Shown here: piece by piece, positions 40,068-52,405 of the stretch | Layout of the letters: each line of letters opens with the position of its first letter | Numbering within the stretch: the first letter of the stretch is position 1 | Assembly (NCBI RefSeq): GCF_900188225.1 | Contig: NZ_FZOC01000004.1 | Span: 37,537-101,536, forward strand | Length of the DNA: 64,000 bases | Direction of reading: 5' to 3' | Source: Humidesulfovibrio mexicanus | Lineage (GTDB): Bacteria > Desulfobacterota > Desulfovibrionia > Desulfovibrionales > Desulfovibrionaceae | The notes under the pieces: model-generated | Told to the model about the DNA's origin: nothing | The model's database searches: none | The model's input: the letters and a program-made list of their open reading frames with translations, nothing else | Made by a program: the position numbers and the translations under genes

Positions 40068-41348
40068 TTAAAGGGCCGGGGAGCAGCCGTCGAAGGCGGC
40101 GGGTTCGAAAAGGGTGACGCTGTTGCGGCCGACGGCCTTGGAGCGGTACAGCATCCGGTCGGCCTCGCGCAGCATGTCGTCAAGGCTCAGGCCCAGCGCG
40201 CAGCACAGACCGATGCTCACGGTATAGGCGATGGGCTGGCCGTCGAAGTCCACGGGCGTCTCGGCGATGGCCGTGCGCAATTCCTCGAACAGCAGGCGGG
40301 CCTGGTCGGCGCGCATGTCCGAGGCCAGAACGCAGAACTCCTCGCCGCCGATGCGGGCCACAATGTCCGACGCGCGGAAGCGGGAAACCAGCAACTGGGC
40401 CATGTGCTTAAGCACGGCGTCGCCTGCCTCGTGGCCGTAGGTGTCGTTGATGGCCTTGAAATTGTCGATGTCGAGCATGGCCACGGTGGCGGGCTGGCTG
40501 CGCCGGGTCAAAAGCGCGTGCAGCTGCCCCCCGGCGGAGAAGAAATAGCGCCGGTTGAACACGCGGGTCAAAAAGTCCCGCTCGGCCATGTAGCGCACCT
40601 GGGCGATGTGGTCGAGCATCTCCAGGTTCTGGGTGATGCGCGTGTAGAATTCCTCGGCCAGGAAGGGCTTGTTCAGGTAGTCGTTGGCGCCGCTCTTGAT
40701 GAACCGGGCGGAAAGCCTGGCCCCGCCCACGGCGGAGACGCCGATGATGGCCAACTTGTCCTTGCCGGAGCGGCGGCGCATTTCGCGGACCAGGGCGAAG
40801 CCGTCCATGCCCGGCATACTGTAGTCCACCAGGGCCAGCTTCAAGTCCGGATGTTCGGCCAGCACGGCCAGGGCCTCCTCGCCGCTCGCGGCCTCCAGCA
40901 CGTGGTAGCGGTGGGCGGCCAAGAGCCGGAGCACGGCCTGCCGATAGCTGCGCGAATCATCCACCACCAGGACCTTGGTCTGCGGATTGCGGTGCAGCCG
41001 CCCCAGCAGCCGCACGACGTAGTCCACATTCTCCGGTCCGTCCTTGAGCACATAGTCCACTATGTGGCGGCTCCAGAAATTCTCCTGCATGGCGTCGGAA
41101 AGGTCGGCGGTGAAGACGATGGCGGGAATGGAATAGGCGAGGGCGAGCTCCACGGATTGCCCGTCCGGGGCGTCTGGCAGGCGCAGGTCCACCAGGGCGG
41201 CCAGATACTCGTTCTCCTGGCCAATGCTTTCCACAGCCTCGGTGAGGCAATGGGCCACATGGACCTCGAAGCCCAGTTCGAGCCGCACCCGCCGGGCCAG
41301 CATTTCCGCAAAGGAAGGGCTGTCCTCGACGATGAGCACTTTTGTCAT
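40068..41348 (-). CDS. Diguanylate cyclase with two receiver domains
   Basis: This 426-residue protein has REC1 (about 1-120: VEDSPSF, Asp in ALVDLRLPD, Lys in YVLKDG), REC2 (about 125-245: VVDDSRSY, LVDYSMPGMDG, NKPF) and a GGDEF domain (about 260-420) with DIDNFKAIND and GGEEF. RASD lies five residues before GGEEF, so the inhibitory I-site is intact. It should make cyclic-di-GMP when phosphorylated. No histidine kinase is adjacent. The HD-GYP protein at 18683 could oppose it. Confidence 0.9.
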   Translation of the reverse strand: MTKVLIVEDSPSFAEMLARRVRLELGFEVHVAHCLTEAVESIGQENEYLAALVDLRLPDAPDGQSVELALAYSIPAIVFTADLSDAMQENFWSRHIVDYVLKDGPENVDYVVRLLGRLHRNPQTKVLVVDDSRSYRQAVLRLLAAHRYHVLEAASGEEALAVLAEHPDLKLALVDYSMPGMDGFALVREMRRRSGKDKLAIIGVSAVGGARLSARFIKSGANDYLNKPFLAEEFYTRITQNLEMLDHIAQVRYMAERDFLTRVFNRRYFFSAGGQLHALLTRRSQPATVAMLDIDNFKAINDTYGHEAGDAVLKHMAQLLVSRFRASDIVARIGGEEFCVLASDMRADQARLLFEELRTAIAETPVDFDGQPIAYTVSIGLCCALGLSLDDMLREADRMLYRSKAVGRNSVTLFEPAAFDGCSPAL

Positions 41349-41491
41349 TGCGCACTCCCGGCAGGGGCGGACGGACAGTCACGCCCCCAGGCGTCGCCGC
41401 GTCGGGACGACCGGCCGCTTCGCCGCTTGGGCCCTAGCACACGAGCATCACGCAGCGCAATACCGCATTGGCGCCGCCGATACCCGGTCCG

Positions 41492-44044
<2,553 letters not shown>

Positions 44045-44207
44045 GGGCAGATACTCCTCGGGCTGGGGGCCGTGCGGCCGACAGCGGATTTCGTCGTCAT
44101 GGCGCCCCGCGAAGCGGCGGGACCGCGGTCCTGGCGCAGGGGGCGTCCCCCGGCCTGGGCAGGGGTGTTCTCGGATATTTCCCGAGCCGCGTCAAATTGT
44201 CCGCTTG

Positions 44208-44235
44208 CAGATAACGCCCCAGGCGCGTTCGTCAA
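44208..44235 (-). promoter_or_regulatory. Possible secA promoter
   Basis: On the minus strand TTGACG (44235-44230) is followed after 16 nt by TATCTG (44213-44208), about 165 bp upstream of the secA ATG. The -35 box is good and the -10 weak. The gap 44045-44282 has no gene. Confidence 0.35.
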
Positions 44236-44282
44236 GGCGCAAGGGTTCGATTTTCCTTGCCAGGCGGTGCAAGCGCTATGGT

Positions 44283-45590
44283 TCACGAGCAGCGGACGAT
44301 CTCCAGCCAATGCCCCACCCTGGCCCCTGCCGGGGCCGTGGCCGCAAGCTGCAGCACGCAGGCGCTGCACCCGGTAAGCACGTATGCCGGGACCGCCTCC
44401 GGCGCGGCCGTGAAGCCAAGCGCACCGTCAAGCGTGTCCCAGCAGGCGCGGCCCACGGCACCGGAAAGCTGCGGCGCGGAAAGCTGCATGATGCCGCCAA
44501 AACCGCAGCAGCCGCCCTTGGCCGGAGTGCGCAGCCGTGCGCCCAGCAGCCCGGACAGAAGCGCATGGTCCGCATCGCCCAGTCCGTCGCGCACATCCGC
44601 GTGGCAGGGGCGATGGTAGCCCACCACGGCGGGCGCGCCGCGCCCGGCCTTGCCCCGCGCGCCCGCAAGCAGGGCCGAAAGCGGCAGCACCGAGGCCCGC
44701 CACAGCGCCTCCTCGCCCGCATCGGAAAAAATGTCGCCGCCCGCGCCGACATAGTCCACCAGCCCTTTGCGGCAGGTGGCGCAATAGGCCACGACCAGCG
44801 GCCGCCCGGCCTCGCGCCAGGCCGCGACATTGGCCCGACGCACCTCGGCCTGCTCCTGCGGCAAGCCGGCCGCGCCCAGGGTGGACCCGCAGCAGGAAAA
44901 ACGCGCCGCCACGGGCGCACTGTCCAGCCCACGCAACAGAAACCGCGTCGTTTCGGCCCAGGCCCTTCGCGGTCCGCCGCCCACGCAGCCGTCGAACACG
45001 GCCACGGGCCTGCCCCCTGTGCGCTGGCGGCAGGCGTCCACGGGGAAATGGGTGATGCTGAGCCAGGGCGAGAGTCCCGCGCCGGGCCGAAGCCCGCGAA
45101 GCCCCTTGAGCGCAAGCCCCAGCCGCTCCGGAACAAGGGCATCGGGCGCAAGCGCGGCGCCCGCGCCAGCAAGTCCCCAAAACGGCGCCAGGCGGGTGAT
45201 CCACTGCTTCCAGAGCCACTGGCGAAAATCCGGGTGCGCGGCGCGCAGGGCCGCCACAAGGGCGGGCACCGCAACGCCTTGCGGGCACAGCTTTTCGCAG
45301 CGGCCGCAGGCCAGGCACAGGGAACAGAGCGCGGCCACGTCGGCCTCGGGCAGCCCGCCCTCGGGCAGGGCGGCGAACTTGCTCGGCCCGGCGAGCAAGG
45401 CCTTGGCGCGCGGGGACAGCTCCTCGCGCCCGGTGGCGGCGAACAGCGGGCAGCCCTCCAGGCAGCAGCCGCAGAGCACGCAGGACGGCTGGCGCTGCGG
45501 GACCGCGCTGGCGGCCTCCTGGCCGGACAGCTCGCCGGGCTTCTCGACAGCGGCGTCGCCGGGCGTGTCGCCGGGCTTCTTGTCGGGCAT
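44283..45590 (-). CDS. Iron-sulfur subunit of a glycolate/lactate-type dehydrogenase
   Basis: This 435-residue protein has two 4Fe-4S motifs near the N-terminus (CVLCGCCLEGC and CSLCLACGRCEKLC) and two CCG-type domains (FSCCGSTLG, GGCCGFGGIM), as in GlcF or LldE-like subunits. It should pass electrons from the adjacent FAD subunit toward quinone or another carrier. The stop is near 44283 and the start is directly downstream of the FAD subunit stop, so they are one operon. The N-terminal 30 residues are Pro/Gly/Asp-rich and unusual. Confidence 0.88.
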   Translation of the reverse strand: MPDKKPGDTPGDAAVEKPGELSGQEAASAVPQRQPSCVLCGCCLEGCPLFAATGREELSPRAKALLAGPSKFAALPEGGLPEADVAALCSLCLACGRCEKLCPQGVAVPALVAALRAAHPDFRQWLWKQWITRLAPFWGLAGAGAALAPDALVPERLGLALKGLRGLRPGAGLSPWLSITHFPVDACRQRTGGRPVAVFDGCVGGGPRRAWAETTRFLLRGLDSAPVAARFSCCGSTLGAAGLPQEQAEVRRANVAAWREAGRPLVVAYCATCRKGLVDYVGAGGDIFSDAGEEALWRASVLPLSALLAGARGKAGRGAPAVVGYHRPCHADVRDGLGDADHALLSGLLGARLRTPAKGGCCGFGGIMQLSAPQLSGAVGRACWDTLDGALGFTAAPEAVPAYVLTGCSACVLQLAATAPAGARVGHWLEIVRCS

Positions 45591-46988
45591 TTATGACCAC
45601 CCCTTGCCGGGGTTCAGGATGCCGCTCGGGTCGAACACCTGCTTGATGCCCGCCATGAGGCGGCGCTCCTCCTCGCCCAGCTGCCACTGCACGTACGGCC
45701 CCTTGGTGATGCCGGTGCCGTGTTCCCCGGAAAGGGTGCCGCCCAGGGACAGGGTGAGCCGGAACACGGCCTCCTTGCTGGCCTGGGCGCGCTGGCGCTG
45801 GCCCTCATCGGCCGCATCATAGAAGATGTTCACGTGGATGTTGCCGTCGCCCAGGTGTCCGTAGCAGGCCACCTGCACGCCCTGCTCCGCGCCGATGGCC
45901 TGGAAGCCCTCCACGGCTTGCGCGGTCTTGCCGCGCGGCACGGCCACGTCCTCGCCCAGCTTGTCCGGCCCCAGGCGGAAGCCCGCGGGGCTCACCAGGC
46001 GGCGCAGCTCCCACAGGGGCTCCTCCTCCTTCGGCCCCAGTCCCTTGAACAGGCACAGGGGCGCGGCAGGCGCCAGCGCGGCCTCCAGCCGGGCCATCTC
46101 CGCCGCAAGCGCGGCCTTGCCGCCGTCCACCTTGAGCACCAGCACAGCCTGGGTCTGCGCCCCCCAGGGCACGTCGCGAATCTGCCCGATGGCCCAGCAG
46201 GCCTTGGAATCCATGAACTCCATGGCCGTGGGCAAAACGCCCGCGCGGAACACGCCGCGCGCGCCCTCCAGGGCCGCCGGAAGCGACGCGAAGCCCGCCA
46301 GCACCGTGGCCGAACCTTCGGGCAAGGGCAGCAGCTTGAGGGTCATTTTGGTGATGAGCCCCAGCGTGCCGCAGGAGCCCACGAAGAGCCGCGTCAAGTC
46401 CAGGCCCACCACGTTCTTGTGGCTGCGGCCGCCAGCGTCCATGATGCGCCCGCCGGGCAGCACGGCCCGCACGCCCAGCACATAGTCCCGCGTCACGCCG
46501 TACTTGACCGCGCGCATTCCACCCGCGCAGGTGGCCACGTTGCCGCCCAGGGTGGAGATTTTGAGGCTGGCCGGGTCCGGCGGATAGAAGAGCCCGCGCT
46601 TCTGCGTCAGGGCCTGGAACTCCGCCGTCACCACGCCGGGCTCCACCTCGGCGCAAAAATCGTCGGCGTCGATGTCCAGCACACGGTTCAGGTGCAGGCA
46701 GCTCACCACCACCCCGCCGCAAACCGGCACCGCGCCGCCGCTCATGCCGGTGCCGCGCGCACGGGGGACGATGGGCACGGCTTCCGCCTCGGCCCATTTG
46801 AGCAGCTCCACCACCTGCCCCTCTTCCCTGGGCCGCGCCACGGCGAAGGGCATGGCCGCCCGGCGGCTGGAGTCCGCCCCGTATACGGCCATGGCCGCAG
46901 GGTCGGTGACCAGATCCCCGCCGGGGAACAGACCTTCAAGGAAGCGCAAATGCGCGGGAGTGAGGGAGGAAACCAGAGAATTCGTCAT
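45591..46988 (-). CDS. FAD-linked 2-hydroxyacid (glycolate or D-lactate) dehydrogenase
   Basis: This 465-residue flavoprotein of the VAO/GlcD family shows PRARGTGMSGGAVP (about 80-93), STLGGNVATCAGGMRAVKYG, LFVGSCGTLGLIT and the C-terminal GHLGDGNIHVN and SGEHGTG segments, which form the FAD-oxidase C domain. The substrate is probably D-lactate or glycolate. The start at 46988 (MTNSLVSSLT) is preferred; the upstream extension overlaps the smpB end. It pairs with the Fe-S gene directly downstream. Confidence 0.9.
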   Translation of the reverse strand: MTNSLVSSLTPAHLRFLEGLFPGGDLVTDPAAMAVYGADSSRRAAMPFAVARPREEGQVVELLKWAEAEAVPIVPRARGTGMSGGAVPVCGGVVVSCLHLNRVLDIDADDFCAEVEPGVVTAEFQALTQKRGLFYPPDPASLKISTLGGNVATCAGGMRAVKYGVTRDYVLGVRAVLPGGRIMDAGGRSHKNVVGLDLTRLFVGSCGTLGLITKMTLKLLPLPEGSATVLAGFASLPAALEGARGVFRAGVLPTAMEFMDSKACWAIGQIRDVPWGAQTQAVLVLKVDGGKAALAAEMARLEAALAPAAPLCLFKGLGPKEEEPLWELRRLVSPAGFRLGPDKLGEDVAVPRGKTAQAVEGFQAIGAEQGVQVACYGHLGDGNIHVNIFYDAADEGQRQRAQASKEAVFRLTLSLGGTLSGEHGTGITKGPYVQWQLGEEERRLMAGIKQVFDPSGILNPGKGWS

Positions 46989-47025
46989 GGGATGCCGTCC
47001 GATGCGGACCGCGCCGGGGCGCGCC

Positions 47026-47502
47026 TTAGTGCTTCCAGTCCGCCAGTTGGCGCTGGGTATCGCGCTGCAGGTCGCGTTCTTTGAGGTCGTCGCGGCGGTC
47101 GTGCACGTTCTTGCCGCGCCCAAGCGCGATTTCCAGCTTCACGCGGCCGTTCTTGAAGTAGAGCCGCACCGGCACAACGGTAAGGCCCTTTTGCGCGGCG
47201 GAAGCCTGCAGCTTGTCGATTTCCCGGTGGTGCAGGAGGAGCTTGCGCTCGCGCGTGGGGTCGTGCGGGTCCATGCCCGCGTTGGCGTAGGGCGCAATGT
47301 GCACGCCCGTCAGCCAGGCCTCGTGGTTCTGGAAGCGCACGTAGCCGTCCATGAAGTTCACGCGGCCCTCGCGCAGGCTCTTGAGTTCAGAGCCCATGAG
47401 CACGAGCCCGGCCTCGTAGGTGTCGAGGAATTCGTACAGGCGCCGCGCGTTCCTGTTGCTGGCGATGAGCTTTTCGCCCGCGTGGCGATTGGGATTGGAC
47501 AT
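47026..47502 (-). CDS. smpB: tmRNA-binding protein SmpB
   Basis: This 158-residue SmpB has the family core ([48 protein letters not shown]) and the basic C-terminal tail [15 protein letters not shown], which reads the empty A site. It brings tmRNA to stalled ribosomes. The tmRNA gene itself is not in the window. It starts 5 nt after the ptsI stop. Confidence 0.96.
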   Translation of the reverse strand: MSNPNRHAGEKLIASNRNARRLYEFLDTYEAGLVLMGSELKSLREGRVNFMDGYVRFQNHEAWLTGVHIAPYANAGMDPHDPTRERKLLLHHREIDKLQASAAQKGLTVVPVRLYFKNGRVKLEIALGRGKNVHDRRDDLKERDLQRDTQRQLADWKH

Positions 47503-47507
47503 GGGGG

Positions 47508-49292
47508 TTATCCGCCGAGGTCGTCGTTGTCCAGCAGCGACGCAAAGAAGTTAAGTTCTTCAGGGTACTTATGGAAAATCGTGTCGCGCACCAGGCGGTT
47601 GATCTTGCCCACGGTGCGGCAGGCCAGCACATCGCGCAACAGCGCCTTGCACTCGCTCATGCGGGCTTGCCGGATGATGCGCTTGATGCCGGGGATGGCC
47701 TGCGGGGAAAGGGAGATGCAATCGATCTGCATTCCCATGAGGATGGGCACGCAAAAGGGGTCGCTGGCCACCTCGCCGCAGAGGCTGGCCTCGATGCCGG
47801 CCTGGTGCGCGGCGTCCACCACGTGCTTGATGCTCCGGAGCACGGCCGGGTGCAGCGGCTGGTACAGGTAGCTCACGTGGGCGTTGGTGCGGTCTATGCC
47901 CAGGCTGTACTGGATGAGGTCGTTGGTGCCGATGCTGAAGAAGTCGACCTCTTCCGCCAGCATGGAGGCCATCATCACCGCTGCGGGCAGCTCGATCATG
48001 ATGCCCACGGGCATTTCCGCGTTGAAGCGGCGGCCCTGCGAACGCAACTCGTCCTGGGCCTCGCGCAGTTTCGCCTTGGCGCGGCGCACCTCGCGCAGGC
48101 CGGAGATCATGGGGAACATGATGGACACGTTGCCGTAGGCGCTGGCGCGGGAAATGGCCTTGAGCTGGGTTTTGAAGAGCTCCGGGTGCTGCATGCAGAA
48201 GCGGATGGCGCGCAGGCCCATGGCCGGGTTGGCCTCGTCCAGCGCCCCGAAGCTGGCGATGAACTTGTCCGCGCCCAGGTCCAGGGTGCGGAAGATGACC
48301 TTGCGCGGGCTCATGATGGCGGCCAGGTCCGAGTATTTGTCGGCCAGTTCGTCCTCGCCGGGCAGGTCGGTGCGGTTCAGGTAGCTGTACTCGGTGCGGT
48401 AGAGGCCGATGCCCTCGCCGCCGTTGTCCAGCACGGCCGCCACTTCCTCGATAAGCTCGATGTTGGCCAGCACCTGCACCCGGTAGCCGTCGATGGTCTC
48501 GGCCGGGAGCTGGCAGCCCCGGTAGATCCGGCGCTGATAGTCCTCGAACTGGGCGGCCAACTCGTTGAACTCGGCCAGCTCGTCCTCGTCGGGGTCCACC
48601 AGCACGCGGCCGCCCACGCCGTCGATGATGACCAGGTCGCCGTCGCCGACCAGCTCTTCCAGCTCGCCCGCGCCCACCAGGGCGGGAATGCCCAGCGTGC
48701 GCGCCATGATGCCCGTGTGCGAGGTCTTGCCGCCCTGCGCCGTGGCGAAGCCCATGATCTTGCCCACTTCGAGCATCACCGTGTCCGCCGGGGTCAGGTC
48801 GTGGGCCATGATGATGACCCGCCCCGCCACTGCCAGCTCCGAGCGCGCCGCGCCAAGCAGCCGCGACATGACGCGGTCGCCCATGACGCGCACGTCCTGC
48901 AGGCGTTCGCGGATATAGAAATCGTCCAGCAGGCTGAAGGCCTTCTCCACCTCGGCGACGGCCTTCTCCAGGGCCCACTCGGCATTGACGCGCAGCTCGC
49001 GCACGAGCTTGGCCGCAGCCCCGCAGAGCTTGGGATCCTTCAGGATCATCAGATGCGATTCGAGGATGTGGCGGTGCTCGGAAAGCTCGGCCGGAATGCG
49101 GTCGCGGGCGCTGGCCAGGTCGGCCTCCACCTCGGCGAAGGCGTGGCGCAGGCGGTTCTCCTCGTGCTCCACCAGGGCGGACGCAATGGACTGGCGAGGC
49201 ACCTCCGCGTGGTGCCTGCGGTTGACGAACACGGCCTTGCCGATGGCGAAGCCCGTGGACACCGAAATGCCGCGAACGATTGCCCTGGCCAC
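47508..49292 (-). CDS. ptsI: Phosphoenolpyruvate-protein phosphotransferase (PTS Enzyme I)
   Basis: This 594-residue Enzyme I carries the phosphorylated His in [21 protein letters not shown] (about 190-210; shown in parts: [12 protein letters not shown]). Also present are VRAQ-like [33 protein letters not shown] and [14 protein letters not shown] with [11 protein letters not shown]. It passes phosphate from PEP to HPr. The ATG overlaps the last base of the HPr stop, so the two are coupled. Its Thr in place of Ala next to the active-site His (SHTG) is a small variation. Confidence 0.96.
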   Translation of the reverse strand: MARAIVRGISVSTGFAIGKAVFVNRRHHAEVPRQSIASALVEHEENRLRHAFAEVEADLASARDRIPAELSEHRHILESHLMILKDPKLCGAAAKLVRELRVNAEWALEKAVAEVEKAFSLLDDFYIRERLQDVRVMGDRVMSRLLGAARSELAVAGRVIIMAHDLTPADTVMLEVGKIMGFATAQGGKTSHTGIMARTLGIPALVGAGELEELVGDGDLVIIDGVGGRVLVDPDEDELAEFNELAAQFEDYQRRIYRGCQLPAETIDGYRVQVLANIELIEEVAAVLDNGGEGIGLYRTEYSYLNRTDLPGEDELADKYSDLAAIMSPRKVIFRTLDLGADKFIASFGALDEANPAMGLRAIRFCMQHPELFKTQLKAISRASAYGNVSIMFPMISGLREVRRAKAKLREAQDELRSQGRRFNAEMPVGIMIELPAAVMMASMLAEEVDFFSIGTNDLIQYSLGIDRTNAHVSYLYQPLHPAVLRSIKHVVDAAHQAGIEASLCGEVASDPFCVPILMGMQIDCISLSPQAIPGIKRIIRQARMSECKALLRDVLACRTVGKINRLVRDTIFHKYPEELNFFASLLDNDDLGG

Positions 49293-49636
49293 TATTTCTC
49301 CCCAAACCTGGCGGCAAAGAGTTGGGCGATTTTCTCCACCGCGTCCTGGGCGTCGGCCCCGCTGGCGCGAATCTCAAGGGTGCTGCCCGGCCCCGCGGCC
49401 AGAGTCAACACGTCCAGAATGCTTTTGGCGTCCACGGTCTGCCCCGATGCGCACAGGCTGATGTCCGCGGCAAAGGCCTGGGCCTCGCGGGCGATCTGGC
49501 TTGCGGGCCTTGCGTGCAGGCCCAGCTGGTTGGTCACCAGCACCTGCCGGGCGCACTGTCCGGCCTCGGAGGCATCGCACGCGGATATTGCGCTCGTCTC
49601 GGTCATGATCGTAAATCCGCCGTCCTTGTCCTTCAT
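49292..49636 (-). CDS. ptsH: PTS phosphocarrier protein HPr
   Basis: The frame encodes 114 residues, or 104 if the Met at 49606 is used; ordinary HPr has about 88. The active site is LGLHARPASQIA (phospho-His), and the regulatory region is VDAKSILDVLTLAAGPG, with the Ser46-type serine in AKSI. Neither start has a strong ribosome-binding site. It lies between the EIID gene and ptsI with short gaps, so it belongs to one transcript. A short N-terminal extension relative to E. coli HPr is therefore likely. Confidence 0.9.
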   Translation of the reverse strand: MKDKDGGFTIMTETSAISACDASEAGQCARQVLVTNQLGLHARPASQIAREAQAFAADISLCASGQTVDAKSILDVLTLAAGPGSTLEIRASGADAQDAVEKIAQLFAARFGEK

Positions 49637-49648
49637 GCGTCTTGCGGC

Positions 49649-50452
49649 CTAAGGCATTCCCATGGGCGGCAGGCCTATGGGCAGGTTGTGGGCGCGCCCT
49701 GCAAGCCAGGGTATGGCCGCAACCAGGGCCAACACGGCCCCGGCCACAAGCCACCTGGGCAGCACGGGCCGAATGGAAAGCACCCCGGCCAGGGCGAACG
49801 CGGCCATGCCCCAGGTCCAGGCGAGGGCGTCCCCCTTGGGGAACAGAATCGCCCACAGCCACAGCAACAAGGCGGCGTTCACATACTTCACGCGCCGCCC
49901 CCAGTTGATGAGGTCCCAGCGCTTGAGCGCGGACAGGAAGCTGAAGCCCCTGCGCAGGCCACCGAGAAAAGTGTACACGCGGAAGGCCTGCAGTCCAAGA
50001 AAAAAGAGCAGCCCCACGGCCAGGGGCAGGGCGCGGTGCCCCAACAGCAACAGACAGGAGGACAACAACGCCCAGAAGATGAGCAGACTGCCCGCGAACA
50101 CCGAATCGCCGATGGCGGACAGGGTGTAGCTGGTGGTGTTGCGAATCTTCTCAAGGGTTTCCGGCGGCAGCCTGCGCCCGGCGATGTCCGTTTCCACGGC
50201 GAGGAAGATGCCCACCAGACACGGCACCCAGAAGGGATGCGAGCTGAAATGCTTGGCATAGCGCTTGAGGGCCCGCTCCCGCGCCTTGGGTTCCTTGTGG
50301 ATGATCCACAGCCCTGGCTGCATGGCGTAGAGGATGCCCACGCTCATGAGCCCGCGCGGGTTCATGGACGCGCCCACCAGATAGGTGCGCAGAAAGCACT
50401 TGAGGTAGGCCTTGCCCCGCTCGCTCCAGAACCGGTCCCTGAGCCCGCGCAT
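49649..50452 (-). CDS. PTS mannose-family EIID membrane component
   Basis: This 267-residue protein has an N-terminal EIID opening (FLRTYLVGASMNPRGLMSVGILYAMQP, here in parts), a soluble middle part and several C-terminal transmembrane segments (about 125-255). It resembles EIID of mannose/fructose/sorbose systems. No EIIAB or EIIC gene is next to it here. The start at 50452 (MRGLRDRFWS) lies 4 nt after the bioB stop; the upstream part of the frame is inside bioB. Confidence 0.85.
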   Translation of the reverse strand: MRGLRDRFWSERGKAYLKCFLRTYLVGASMNPRGLMSVGILYAMQPGLWIIHKEPKARERALKRYAKHFSSHPFWVPCLVGIFLAVETDIAGRRLPPETLEKIRNTTSYTLSAIGDSVFAGSLLIFWALLSSCLLLLGHRALPLAVGLLFFLGLQAFRVYTFLGGLRRGFSFLSALKRWDLINWGRRVKYVNAALLLWLWAILFPKGDALAWTWGMAAFALAGVLSIRPVLPRWLVAGAVLALVAAIPWLAGRAHNLPIGLPPMGMP

Positions 50453-50456
50453 GGTC

Positions 50457-51500
50457 CTAGCCTCCCTGCCCGGCCACGGCGAGGCCCAGCGCCTCCGCCA
50501 GGGCCAAGTCGGCCTCGGGCGGGGTGCCCGCAACGGTCAGGTAGTCGCCGATCATGATCCCGCTGGCACCGGAATCGAAGAGTTCGCGCTGGCCTTCGCC
50601 CCCGGCCGCGCCGAACACCAGCCCGCGCCCGCCGCACACCCTGAGCGCCGCCTCCGGCAGCATGAGCCGCAAGAGCGCCAGGATGCGCAGGGCCTCGGAC
50701 GGGCCAAGAGGCGCGCGGTCCGCCATGCGCGTACCGGCAATGGGCACCAGAAAATTCACGGGCACATGCCGCACGCCAAGCTCCCGCAGGGTGGCGGCCA
50801 GCTCGGCGCGCTGCTCCCAGCTCTCGCCCAGGCCGAAAATGCCGCCCGAGCACACGAACAGGCCTTCCTCAAGCGCCAGGCGCACGGCCTCCACATCCTC
50901 CTCGTAGCTGTGGGTGGTGCACACCCGGGGGAAAAAGCTGCGCGCCACCTCCAGGTTGTGGTGCACGCCGGAGAGCCCGGCCGCCTTGAGCCGCCGCAGC
51001 CGCTCGCGCGTCAGCAGCCCCACGGACACGTCCGGGGCCAGGCCCGCGGCCCGCACAAGGGTCACGGCCTCGCACAAGGCGCGGAACTCCGCTTCCGTGG
51101 GCGCCAGCCCGCTGGCCACGATGCCGAAGCGCGTGGCCCCGCGCGCCTGCATGGCGCTGGCGGCGCGGACGATCTCCGCAGGCTCCAGAAAGGGGTGGCG
51201 TGGGCTCTGCGTCCTGTGGCGGGAAGACTGGGCGCAGAAGGCGCAGTCCTCGGAGCAGGCGCCGCTTTTGGCGTTCACAATGGCGCAAAATTCCAGGCGT
51301 CGGCCCGCGTGCCGCTCGCGAACGGCGCGGGCCCCGGCCAGCAGGCGCGGAACCTCCGCAGCGCCGCCCTGCGCGTTTCCGGCCGCGCAGCAGGCCAGCA
51401 CGGCCGCAAGCGCGGGGGCGTCCAGGGCGCGGCCCTGCAAGGCCAGGGCAACGGCCCTGTCCAGGGAGTCGTGCGGGGCTTCACCGCTTGAGCAGATCAT
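50457..51500 (-). CDS. bioB: Biotin synthase
   Basis: This 347-residue radical-SAM enzyme shows the CxxxCxxC motif in GACSEDCAFCAQSSRH (about 80-95), SGGIFGLGE, and conserved cysteine and arginine positions for the second cluster. It inserts sulfur into dethiobiotin. AAGGA lies upstream of the ATG at 51500, inside rsmI (20-bp overlap). No other bio genes are in the window. Length is normal. Confidence 0.94.
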   Translation of the reverse strand: MICSSGEAPHDSLDRAVALALQGRALDAPALAAVLACCAAGNAQGGAAEVPRLLAGARAVRERHAGRRLEFCAIVNAKSGACSEDCAFCAQSSRHRTQSPRHPFLEPAEIVRAASAMQARGATRFGIVASGLAPTEAEFRALCEAVTLVRAAGLAPDVSVGLLTRERLRRLKAAGLSGVHHNLEVARSFFPRVCTTHSYEEDVEAVRLALEEGLFVCSGGIFGLGESWEQRAELAATLRELGVRHVPVNFLVPIAGTRMADRAPLGPSEALRILALLRLMLPEAALRVCGGRGLVFGAAGGEGQRELFDSGASGIMIGDYLTVAGTPPEADLALAEALGLAVAGQGG

Positions 51501-52404
51501 ACACGTCCTTCACTGTGCGTCCAGGCGCGGCTCCGCCAAGACGCTCGACCACCCTGCGGGCCACTTCGCGGGGCTTGCCGCCGCGCGCCTTCTCCTCGGC
51601 CAGCACGGCCTCCAGGTCCGGCCCGGTTCCGGCCTCAACGCCCTGGGCCGAGGGCGACGCCGAAGCCGCCCCCGGAACGGGGGCCAGGGCCTCCGGCCCG
51701 ATGACCACCGTCACCTCGCCCAGCACGCCGAGCCGGGCCTCGTCGAGCCTGCCCAGCCTGCCCAGAATAAATTCCTCGTATTGTTTGGTCAATTCCCGGC
51801 ACACGGCGAATTCCCTGTCGCCCAGCACACCGGCCGCCAGGGCCAGGGTTTCGGCCAGGCGGTCCTTGCGCTCGAAAAAGACCAGGCTGGCCCCGGTGGC
51901 GGCATGGCGGGAAAGCAGCCGCTGGGCCTGGCCCTTGTGCCGGGGCAGAAAGCCCAGAAAGGTGAAGGGCGCCGGAGGCAATCCGCAGGCCGAAAGCGCC
52001 ACGGCCGGGGCAAAGGGCCCGGGCAGGGAGGCGACGGGCAGCCCGGCCAGCCGACAGGCCCGCACCAGACGGTAGCCGGGGTCGGAGAGCACCGGCGTGC
52101 CCGCATCGCTGATGAGCGCCACGCTCTGCCCGGCCTGGATCAGTTCCATGACCTGCGGAATGCGCCCGGCCTCGTTGTGCTCGTGCAGGCTCATAAAGCC
52201 CTTGCGCCCGGCCTCGCGCGCAAGGTCCTGGCGGCGGAAGAACAGCCCGGCCCGGCGCGTGTCCTCGGCCAGCACCACCCCGGCGCGGCGCAACACCTCG
52301 GCCGCGCGCGGCGAAAGATCGCCCGCGTTGCCAATGGGCGTGGCCACCAGGTACAGGCCCGGCGCCAGCTCGTCCGGGGCGGATGCGTCCAGCGCCTGGT
52401 CCAT
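51481..52404 (-). CDS. rsmI: 16S rRNA C1402 2'-O-methyltransferase RsmI
   Basis: This 307-residue tetrapyrrole-methylase-fold protein shows LYLVATPIGNAGDLSPRA, AEDTR, ALISDAGTPVLSDPGYRLV and FLPRHKGQAQ, the RsmI set. It methylates the ribose of C1402 in the decoding centre. The start at 52404 (MDQALDASAP) follows the upstream HD gene's stop by one base. The C-terminal 60 residues include a Ser/Ala/Gly-rich linker and a conserved LLKR end. Confidence 0.93.
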   Translation of the reverse strand: MDQALDASAPDELAPGLYLVATPIGNAGDLSPRAAEVLRRAGVVLAEDTRRAGLFFRRQDLAREAGRKGFMSLHEHNEAGRIPQVMELIQAGQSVALISDAGTPVLSDPGYRLVRACRLAGLPVASLPGPFAPAVALSACGLPPAPFTFLGFLPRHKGQAQRLLSRHAATGASLVFFERKDRLAETLALAAGVLGDREFAVCRELTKQYEEFILGRLGRLDEARLGVLGEVTVVIGPEALAPVPGAASASPSAQGVEAGTGPDLEAVLAEEKARGGKPREVARRVVERLGGAAPGRTVKDVYDLLKR

Positions 52405-52405
52405 G

